Position numbers and translations under genes: made by a program
Shown: positions 32,998 to 38,811 of the stretch, one piece after another
Layout: the number at the start of each line of letters is the position of its first letter
How positions within the stretch are numbered: the first letter of the stretch is position 1
Notes under the pieces: model-generated
The model's input: only the letters and a program-made list of their open reading frames with translations
Database searches by the model: none
Told to the model about the DNA's origin: nothing
Assembly (NCBI GenBank): GCA_022793195.1
Contig: JAAWCJ010000023.1
Location: 1 to 38,811 of the forward strand
Reading direction: 5' to 3'
Origin: Lachnospiraceae bacterium
GTDB lineage: Bacteria; Bacillota; Clostridia; Lachnospirales; Lachnospiraceae
Length of the DNA stretch: 38,811 nt

Positions 32998-34326
32998 ATG
33001 TTTCATAAGCTTTTAATCGCCAACCGCGGGGAGATCGCGGTGCGGATTATCCGCGCCTGCCGGGAGATGGGAATCCCGACGGTGGCCGTTTATTCGGAGG
33101 CCGACAGTGAATCCCTCCATACGCTGCTTGCGGACGAGGCCATCTGTATCGGCCCCGCAAAATCCCAGGACAGTTATCTGAATATGGAGAGGATTTTATC
33201 GGCGGCCGTGGCCATGGGGGCGGACGCCATCCACCCCGGTTTCGGATTTCTTTCGGAAAATTCCAGGTTCGCGGAGCTCTGCGGTATCTGCGGTATCAAA
33301 TTTGTGGGGCCGGACAGCGGCGTCATCGCCAGGATGGGCAACAAAGCGGAAGCGAGAAAGACCATGATAAAAGCGGGGATTCCCGTGGTGCCGGGGGGAA
33401 TGGAGCCGGTGCGCACCCTCCCGGAAGCGAAAAAGGCGGCGGAGGAGACAGGCTACCCGGTGATGATCAAGGCAGCCCTGGGCGGCGGCGGGAAAGGTAT
33501 GAGGGTTGCCGGAAGTGAGAAAGAGCTGGAAGCAGAATTTTTGAATGCCCAGAGGGAAGCCCTGAAAGGGTTCTCCGACGATACCATGTATATTGAGAGA
33601 TACGTGGAGAATCCCAGGCATATTGAGTTCCAGATTCTGGCGGATGAATATGGAAATATCATCCACCTGGGAGAGCGGGACTGCTCTGTCCAGAAAAATC
33701 ACCAGAAACTGATTGAGGAAGCGCCTTCGGCGGCCATCCCGGACACGCTGCGGAGGGAAATGGGGGAGACGGCGGTGAGGGCGGCCGGGGCCGCCGGGTA
33801 CAAAAATGCCGGAACCATAGAATTTCTCCTGGATAAAGACAATCGCTATTATTTTATTGAAATGAATACGCGGATTCAGGTGGAACATCCTGTTACGGAA
33901 GCAGTGACAGGGATTGACCTGGTCAAAGCCCAGATTCGGATTGCGGCGGGGGAGCGTCTTTCCCTCACCCAGGATGAGGTGGAGATTTCAGGCCACGCCA
34001 TCGAGTGCAGAATCAACGCGAAGATGGCCGGGAAGGTGACAAACCTCCTGGCGCCCGGCGGTATGGGGATCCGTGTGGATTCGGCCATGTATAACGGCTG
34101 CCAGGTGCCGCCCTGGTATGACGCCATGCTCTTAAAGCTGGTGGTACATGGGGAGGACAGGGAGGAAGCGATCAGGAAAATACAGTGTGCCCTGGGAGAG
34201 CTGGTGATTGAGGGGGTGGAGACAAACCTGGATGACCAGTATGAGATTTTTACCCATCCCGTTTACCAGTCGGGCCCTGTGGATACGGGCTTTATGGAGA
34301 AATATTTTAATTTCGGGAGAAAGTGA
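32998..34326 (+). CDS. accC: biotin carboxylase subunit of acetyl-CoA carboxylase
   Basis: A 442-aa ATP-grasp enzyme. It has LLIANRGEIAVRIIRACRE, GADAIHPGFGFLSEN, the glycine-rich ATP loop KAALGGGGKGMRV, RDCSVQKNHQKLIEEAPS, the metal-binding EFLLDKDNRYYFIEMNTR and VEHPVTEAVTGIDLV. It carboxylates biotin on AccB with ATP and bicarbonate. GGAGG is upstream of the ATG. Confidence 0.97.
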   Translation: MFHKLLIANRGEIAVRIIRACREMGIPTVAVYSEADSESLHTLLADEAICIGPAKSQDSYLNMERILSAAVAMGADAIHPGFGFLSENSRFAELCGICGIKFVGPDSGVIARMGNKAEARKTMIKAGIPVVPGGMEPVRTLPEAKKAAEETGYPVMIKAALGGGGKGMRVAGSEKELEAEFLNAQREALKGFSDDTMYIERYVENPRHIEFQILADEYGNIIHLGERDCSVQKNHQKLIEEAPSAAIPDTLRREMGETAVRAAGAAGYKNAGTIEFLLDKDNRYYFIEMNTRIQVEHPVTEAVTGIDLVKAQIRIAAGERLSLTQDEVEISGHAIECRINAKMAGKVTNLLAPGGMGIRVDSAMYNGCQVPPWYDAMLLKLVVHGEDREEAIRKIQCALGELVIEGVETNLDDQYEIFTHPVYQSGPVDTGFMEKYFNFGRK

Positions 34327-34357
34327 TTCACTTCTATAGAAAGGTTTCGTGGAGATT

Positions 34358-36121
34358 ATGGGAAGACTATTCAAAAAAACCCCTTCCAATTCTTATATCA
34401 AAACAGAGACAAAGGGGGCGAAAAAGCCTCTGCGGCCGGAGGTTCCCCGGGGAATGTGGCGAAAGTGCAACAAATGCGGCGCCCCGATTTTTTCGGAGGA
34501 CGTGAAGGCCGGTTATTATATCTGCCCAAAATGCGGCGGGTATTTCCGCATCCATGCCCGGAGGAGAATCGAGATGCTGGCGGACGAGAGGAGCTTTGAG
34601 GAATGGGATACGGGGCTTTCCGTTTCCAACCCCCTTGGGCTTTCCGGCTATCCCAAAAAGATTGCGGAGCTGAGAGAGAAGACGGGATTAGATGAGGCTG
34701 TGATCACAGGAAAGATGTCCATGGGCGGCCATGAGACGGTGGTTGGCGTCATGGACGGGCGGTTCGTCATGGGAAGCATGGGATATAACGTGGGGGAGAA
34801 AATTACCAGGGCGGTGGAACGGGCCACGGCTCTTAAGCTCCCTGTTCTTTTGTTCTGCTGTTCCGGTGGGGCCAGGATGCAGGAGGGGATTGTCTCCCTT
34901 ATGCAGATGGCGAAGACGGCGGCGGCCATAAAACGCCACGACAGCGCAGGGCTGCTTTTTGTTTCCGTGCTGACGGACCCCACCACCGGCGGCGTGACGG
35001 CCAGCTTTGCCATGCTGGGGGATGTTATCCTGGCAGAGCCGGGGGCGTTAATCGGCTTTGCGGGCCCCAGGGTCATTGAGCAGACCATCGGGCAGAAGCT
35101 GCCGGAGGGGTTCCAGAGGGCGGAGTTTTTGGTGGAACATGGATTTGTGGATGCCATTTTGCGGAGGGAGGAATCGAAAAGTATCCTGACAAAGCTTCTG
35201 GCGCTGCATGAGAGGAAAAAGGAATCTGATGGCTCTGTGGGAGCGGAAGGCGCCGGGAGAGGCACAGAAGACGGGAAAGACGCAGAAGGCGGGAAAGACA
35301 CACAAGGCGGGAAAACAGAAATTGCCGGAGGAGAAGCAGAAATTTCCGCCTGGGAGAGAGTGAAACTTTCCAGAAAACAGGGGAGGCTGACGGGATTAGA
35401 CTATATCAATGGGATTTTTGAGGAATTCACCGAGTTCCACGGGGACAGGGCATACGGTGACGACAGGGCCATTGTGGGAGGGATTGCATACTTCAAGGGA
35501 CGCCCGGTGACAGTGATCGCCCAGCAAAAGGGGAGGAATACCAGGGAAAATATTGAACGGAATTTTTCCATGCCGTCGCCGGAAGGGTACAGGAAGGCCC
35601 TCCGTCTCATGAAGCAGGCGGAAAAGTTTGGACGCCCGGTATTTTGTTTTGTGGATACTCCCGGGGCTTTTTGTGGGATGGAGGCGGAAGAGCGGGGACA
35701 GGGGGAAGCCATCGCAAAGAATTTGTTTGAGATTTCCGCGTTGAGAGTCCCCATACTTTCTGTTGTGATCGGAGAGGGGGGCAGCGGCGGCGCCTTGGCG
35801 CTTGCTGTGGCGGATGAGGTCTGGATGATGGAGAATGCCGTTTATTCCGTACTTTCGCCGGAGGGCTTTGCCTCTATTCTCTGGAAAGACAGCAAAAGGG
35901 CCCAGGAGGCATCGGAAGTTATGCTGATCACGGCGGCGGATTTAAAGCGGCTGGGAATCATTGAGAGGATAATCCCGGAGCGGGAACCGGCGGGAAAGAA
36001 AAACGCAAAAGAACTATACGGGATTCTGGCGGACGGGTTTGAAGAGTTCCTGGGACGGTTTGGAAGCTTGAGCAGGGAGGAATTAACCGCCCGCAGATAT
36101 GGACGGTTCCGGAGAATGTAG
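34358..36121 (+). CDS. accDA: fused acetyl-CoA carboxylase carboxyltransferase (AccD-AccA)
   Basis: One 587-aa frame covers both carboxyltransferase halves, normally separate proteins of about 290 and 320 aa. The AccD half (1 to about 285) has the zinc finger C37-C40-C56-C59 and the crotonase core [28 protein letters not shown] and [12 protein letters not shown] Gly/Glu/Lys linker (about 287-330) is encoded partly by three 18-bp repeats. The AccA half starts at [13 protein letters not shown], with [35 protein letters not shown] and [13 protein letters not shown]. The start is ATG 34358 or GTG 34349; ribosome sites are weak for both. It transfers carboxyl from biotin to acetyl-CoA. Confidence 0.93.
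   Translation: MGRLFKKTPSNSYIKTETKGAKKPLRPEVPRGMWRKCNKCGAPIFSEDVKAGYYICPKCGGYFRIHARRRIEMLADERSFEEWDTGLSVSNPLGLSGYPKKIAELREKTGLDEAVITGKMSMGGHETVVGVMDGRFVMGSMGYNVGEKITRAVERATALKLPVLLFCCSGGARMQEGIVSLMQMAKTAAAIKRHDSAGLLFVSVLTDPTTGGVTASFAMLGDVILAEPGALIGFAGPRVIEQTIGQKLPEGFQRAEFLVEHGFVDAILRREESKSILTKLLALHERKKESDGSVGAEGAGRGTEDGKDAEGGKDTQGGKTEIAGGEAEISAWERVKLSRKQGRLTGLDYINGIFEEFTEFHGDRAYGDDRAIVGGIAYFKGRPVTVIAQQKGRNTRENIERNFSMPSPEGYRKALRLMKQAEKFGRPVFCFVDTPGAFCGMEAEERGQGEAIAKNLFEISALRVPILSVVIGEGGSGGALALAVADEVWMMENAVYSVLSPEGFASILWKDSKRAQEASEVMLITAADLKRLGIIERIIPEREPAGKKNAKELYGILADGFEEFLGRFGSLSREELTARRYGRFRRM
35270..35323. repeat. three 18-bp tandem repeats in the accDA linker
   Basis: The units at 35270-35287, 35288-35305 and 35306-35323 share the core G[GA]CGGGAAA and encode [12 protein letters not shown] and GKTEIAG. 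The phase is maintained, so copy-number changes would only lengthen or shorten the linker. Confidence 0.75.
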
Positions 36122-36127
36122 AAGGGC

Positions 36128-36155
36128 GGCCGGGCTTACCGGCCAGGGGTTTTTT
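36128..36155 (+). terminator. terminator of the fab-acc operon
   Basis: GGCCGG (36128-36133) pairs with CCGGCC (36139-36144) around a five-base loop. AGGGG and then six T (36150-36155) follow. It is 7 bp after the accDA stop. Confidence 0.65.
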
Positions 36156-36187
36156 GTGTAAATGGGAACGGCTGCGGCCGGGAAAGG

Positions 36188-37255
36188 ATGGGGATGGAGA
36201 TGGAGAGAGAGCCGTTAATCATCGGGGAGTTAAGAGCGGAGCGTCCTCTGATTCAGGGAGGGATGGGGGTGGGAATCAGTCTGTCGGGCCTGGCGGGAGC
36301 CGTGGCAAAGGAAGGCGGAATCGGAATGATTTCCACGGCTCAGATTGGTTTCAGGGAACCGGGATTTGAGCAGTCGCCCATAGAAACCAATCTGCGCTGT
36401 ATCGGAGAGGAGCTGGCGAAGGCCAGGGAAATTGCGCCAAAAGGAATCATCGGGTGTAATATTATGGTGGCCACCAAGCGTTATGAGGATTATGTGAGGG
36501 CGGCGGCCAGAGCCGGGGCGGATTTGATCGCGTTGGGGGCGGGGCTTCCGGCGAAACTTCCCGAGCTCACAAAAGGTTTTCGGACAAAGCTGGCTCCCAT
36601 CGTGTCTTCCTTAAAGGCGGCGGCGGTGATCTGCAAGCTGTGGGATCGCCATTACCAGACGGCGCCGGATTTGATGATTGTGGAGGGGCCGGAGGCGGGA
36701 GGCCATCTGGGCTTTGATGAGGAGACCCTCGCCAATCTGGGAAGCCTTAACTACGGGGAGGAAATCCGCAGGATCAAGGGACATATGCGCCAATATGAAG
36801 AACGGTATGGAAAAAGGATTCCTGTGGTGGCGGCAGGCGGGATATATGACAGGGCGGATGTGGATTATTATATGGGAGAATTGGGGGTGGACGGCGTCCA
36901 GGTGGCCACCAGGTTCGTGACCACGGAGGAGTGTGACGCGCCAATGGCCTTTAAGCAGGCTTATCTGGATGCAAAAAAGGAGGATATCGTGATCACAAAG
37001 AGTCCGGTGGGAATGCCGGGACGGGCCATAAAGAACCGCTTCCTCCGGGAAGTGGGGGAGAGGAAAAGGCCGGCCGGAAAGTGCCTTCAATGCCTGGAGA
37101 AATGTAACCCTAAGGAGATCCCTTACTGTATCACGGAGGCGCTTCTCAATACTGCCAGGGGAAAGGTTCAGGATGCCCTGCTGTTTTGCGGGGCAAAGGC
37201 TTACCTTGCAAACAGGATAGAAACCGTCCATGAGGTGATGGCGCAGCTGGTATGA
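36188..37255 (+). CDS. nitronate monooxygenase / FabK-like flavoprotein
   Basis: A 355-aa FMN TIM-barrel protein of the NPD/2-nitropropane dioxygenase family. It has PLIQGGMGVGISLSGLAGAV, IGCNIMVATKRYEDYV, DLMIVEGPEAGGHLGF, VVAAGGIYDRADV and GVDGVQVATRFV. An extra C-terminal segment, CLQCLEKCNPKEIPYC (from about residue 302), has four cysteines that could hold a metal or Fe-S cluster. It follows the fab-acc terminator by 32 bp. Starts at 36188, 36194 and 36200 (all ATG) are possible. The substrate is unknown; a lipid or fatty-acid-linked oxidation is plausible from context. Confidence 0.83.
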   Translation: MGMEMEREPLIIGELRAERPLIQGGMGVGISLSGLAGAVAKEGGIGMISTAQIGFREPGFEQSPIETNLRCIGEELAKAREIAPKGIIGCNIMVATKRYEDYVRAAARAGADLIALGAGLPAKLPELTKGFRTKLAPIVSSLKAAAVICKLWDRHYQTAPDLMIVEGPEAGGHLGFDEETLANLGSLNYGEEIRRIKGHMRQYEERYGKRIPVVAAGGIYDRADVDYYMGELGVDGVQVATRFVTTEECDAPMAFKQAYLDAKKEDIVITKSPVGMPGRAIKNRFLREVGERKRPAGKCLQCLEKCNPKEIPYCITEALLNTARGKVQDALLFCGAKAYLANRIETVHEVMAQLV

Positions 37256-37368
37256 CAGAAGTTGAGCGACAGGGCAGAAAGACATTTTATATAAGGAAGC
37301 ATCTACAGTCTGAACGGTATTGGCAAAAAGCGAATGCCGTTGTTTCATCTGAAAAAGTGGAAAAATGC

Positions 37369-37378
37369 ATACGCGTAT
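37369..37378 (+). promoter_or_regulatory. palindrome ATACGCGTAT upstream of the GntR gene
   Basis: A perfect 10-bp palindrome 39 bp before the regulator ATG, just ahead of an AT-rich -10-like stretch. FadR/GntR proteins usually bind short dyads in their own promoters, so this is a candidate autoregulatory site. Confidence 0.4.
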
Positions 37379-37417
37379 GGTAAAATAAAAAATAATATTA
37401 AAAAAGGTGAGAAAACC

Positions 37418-38089
37418 ATGAAAAATAAAATGCTTTCCCAAAGTATTGCTGACAGTATTTTATCTATGATAACCATAGAAAAGCGTTTTTCTGTGGGGGA
37501 TAAGCTCCCAAATGAAATAGAATTGTCAGAGGAACTTAATGTAAGCCGTACAACATTGCGGGAAGCCATCAGGATATTGGTTGCTTATGATTTACTGGAG
37601 ATCAGACGTGGAAAAGGTACTTATGTTACGGAAAAGGTACTGGAACAGCCGAAAGACCTGGAACAACTCTCTGTGGTCAAGGTAAATGCAAAAGATCTTT
37701 ATGAAATGCGGCTGATTTTCGAGCCGGAAGCTGCTTATCTTGCGGCTGTCAGGGGAACAGACGCGGAAATAAAAAGGATACTTGGTTACGGAAAGCGGAT
37801 TGAAGATGAAATTAGAAATGGAAAGGACAGAACCAAAGAGGAACATTCTTTTCATAAAGCGATTGCACAGGCTACGCATAATGAGTTTATGAATAAACTT
37901 ATGCCGATATTATATCAAGCCATTTCAAAAGGAGTTGTATTGTCCGCTCAGAGCGAAAAAGCAATGAACGACACGATAGGCGACCATAGGATGATCATGG
38001 AGTTTCTGGAACAGCGAAATGCGGAAGGGGCAAAGAACGCCATGAGGATTCATATCATGCACGCCATAAAAGAATTGAATATCGAATGA
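37418..38089 (+). CDS. FadR/GntR family transcriptional regulator
   Basis: 223 aa. The N-terminal winged helix contains VGDKLPNEIELSEELNVSRTTLREA, the classical GntR signature, then RRGKGTYV. The C-terminal FCD all-helical domain has EMRLIFEPEAAYLAA, HSFHKAIAQATHN and DHRMIMEFLEQRN, with the conserved Asp/His metal-ligand pattern. I chose the ATG at 37418 with AAAAGGTGAG upstream. The effector is unknown; FCD regulators often respond to sugar acids or organic acids. A terminator follows directly. Confidence 0.9.
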   Translation: MKNKMLSQSIADSILSMITIEKRFSVGDKLPNEIELSEELNVSRTTLREAIRILVAYDLLEIRRGKGTYVTEKVLEQPKDLEQLSVVKVNAKDLYEMRLIFEPEAAYLAAVRGTDAEIKRILGYGKRIEDEIRNGKDRTKEEHSFHKAIAQATHNEFMNKLMPILYQAISKGVVLSAQSEKAMNDTIGDHRMIMEFLEQRNAEGAKNAMRIHIMHAIKELNIE

Positions 38090-38095
38090 GACGTT

Positions 38096-38128
38096 AGCGC
38101 TTGCGATAAAAGCAAGCGCTTCTCTTTT
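38096..38128 (+). terminator. terminator of the GntR gene
   Basis: The perfect 9-bp arms AGCGCTTGC (38096-38104) and GCAAGCGCT (38112-38120), a seven-base loop and then TCTCTTTT. Confidence 0.85.
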
Positions 38129-38150
38129 GAAAACGACATCATACAACGTG

Positions 38151-38179
38151 TTGACATAAGACAATGAGAAGAGTAAGAT
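38151..38179 (+). promoter_or_regulatory. candidate promoter of the CAT-like gene
   Basis: TTGACA (38151-38156), a 17-bp spacer and TAAGAT (38174-38179), 34 bp before the ATG. Confidence 0.5.
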
Positions 38180-38213
38180 ATAACCAGGATAATTTATATG
38201 AGGAGGACGGCTT

Positions 38214-38811
38214 ATGAAGTATATTGATGTATCTACATGGAAAAGGGCTATGCATTGCGAGGTGTTCAGGGGCAGTGACAGGCCGCAGTATTGCGTAACT
38301 TTTAAGGTGGATATAACAAATTTTCTCTCGGGGGTAAAGAAACGGAACTTTTCATTTACATTCTCTTTTGTGTATGCAGTGACGAAATGTGCAAACGAAA
38401 TTGACGAGTTTCGCTGCCGGTTTGTGGAGGGAAAACCGGCTATTTTTGAAACAATCAATACATCGTTTACATATCTTGAGGAATCCACAGAGCTTTTTAA
38501 GGTGGTGAATGTTCCTATGCAGGACAGGATAGAAGATTATGTCGTTTTAGCGAAAAAGACAGAGGAAAATCAGACAGAGTATTTTACTTCGCCAATGGCA
38601 AATGATATTTATCAGTTTTCTCCTTTTCCCTGGGTATCCTATACTCACATTTCTCATACTGAATCTGGAAAAAAGGATAATGCCACTCCATTGTTTGACT
38701 GGGGAAAATTCTATGAAAAAGACGGAAGAGTCTGTATGCCTTTTTCCGTACAGGTGCATCATTCATTTGTTGACGGCGTACATATTGGAAAACTTGCGGA
38801 AAAGCTGCAGT
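38214..38811 (+). CDS. chloramphenicol acetyltransferase-like protein (3' end outside window)
   Basis: 199 codons are visible and the frame is open at the window end; full-length CAT is about 215-220 aa. It begins MKYIDVSTWKRAMHCEVF and has PFPWVSYTH and the active-site motif VHHSFVDG (HHxxxDG, catalytic His about 183). AGGAGG precedes the ATG. It is of the type A CAT fold but clearly diverged from the known resistance enzymes, so it may acetylate another substrate. Resistance cannot be asserted from sequence. Confidence 0.82.
   Translation, partial: MKYIDVSTWKRAMHCEVFRGSDRPQYCVTFKVDITNFLSGVKKRNFSFTFSFVYAVTKCANEIDEFRCRFVEGKPAIFETINTSFTYLEESTELFKVVNVPMQDRIEDYVVLAKKTEENQTEYFTSPMANDIYQFSPFPWVSYTHISHTESGKKDNATPLFDWGKFYEKDGRVCMPFSVQVHHSFVDGVHIGKLAEKLQ

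Noticed and set aside
26795..36121. Many long antisense frames opposite the fab-acc operon
   Set aside because: They are shadows produced by GC-rich codon bias. They lack ribosome sites and domain content, while the sense genes are all recognised.

Overview
The window reads as a chromosomal segment from a gut-type Firmicute of class Clostridia, most likely Lachnospiraceae. The signs are strong GGAGG ribosome sites, many TTG/GTG starts, the gene block decarboxylase-gmk-holB-ricT-trmN6-rsmI, a FabK-type fatty-acid operon and several clostridial small families. Genus cannot be fixed from sequence reading alone.

Layout. 79-351: three tRNAs (Tyr, initiator fMet, Phe). 399-7094: a ZIP metal transporter, an EamA-type exporter and a 2-keto-3-deoxygluconate (KDG) catabolic cluster (kdgK, a KdgA aldolase with a VOC-like tail, an IclR regulator, an SDR dehydrogenase, an aminotransferase). 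7483-11028: a ribose-type ABC sugar importer whose ATPase and permease genes are broken while the binding lipoprotein is intact. 11173-11884: a BrnT/BrnA toxin-antitoxin pair with a 278-bp MITE inside the toxin. 12087-19242: mrp, a yfcE gene with an internal deletion, a C_GCAxxG_C_C protein, then the housekeeping block ending in rsmI. 19340-20001: a small accessory island (structured leader, ribbon-helix-helix protein, coiled-coil protein, hairpin repeat). 20063-22567: a polyferredoxin, a very long inverted repeat, a variant AroE, and a MntA/HEPN toxin-antitoxin locus interrupted by a second copy of the same MITE. 22779-24379: a HAD phosphatase and a second IclR regulator. 24408-26571: an operon of a small ORF, an ECF sigma factor and a membrane-anchored serpin with an anti-sigma-like N-terminus. 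26691-36155: a complete type II fatty-acid operon, fabH-acpP-fabK-fabD-fabG-fabF-accB-fabZ-accC-accDA, from one strong promoter with a FabT-like operator. 36188-38811: a nitronate-monooxygenase-like flavoprotein, a FadR/GntR regulator and the start of a CAT-like acetyltransferase cut by the window end.

How they work together. The KDG genes convert uronate-derived KDG to pyruvate and glyceraldehyde 3-phosphate, probably under the IclR protein. The fab/acc operon makes malonyl-CoA and runs the whole elongation cycle. The two most unusual features are (1) the sigma factor/transmembrane serpin pair, which looks like a possible protease-sensing signalling system, and (2) two near-identical MITEs that each sit in the toxin gene of a different toxin-antitoxin system and leave the antitoxin gene readable. 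Decay is frequent in the accessory parts: two broken ABC genes, two broken toxins and one internally deleted phosphodiesterase.
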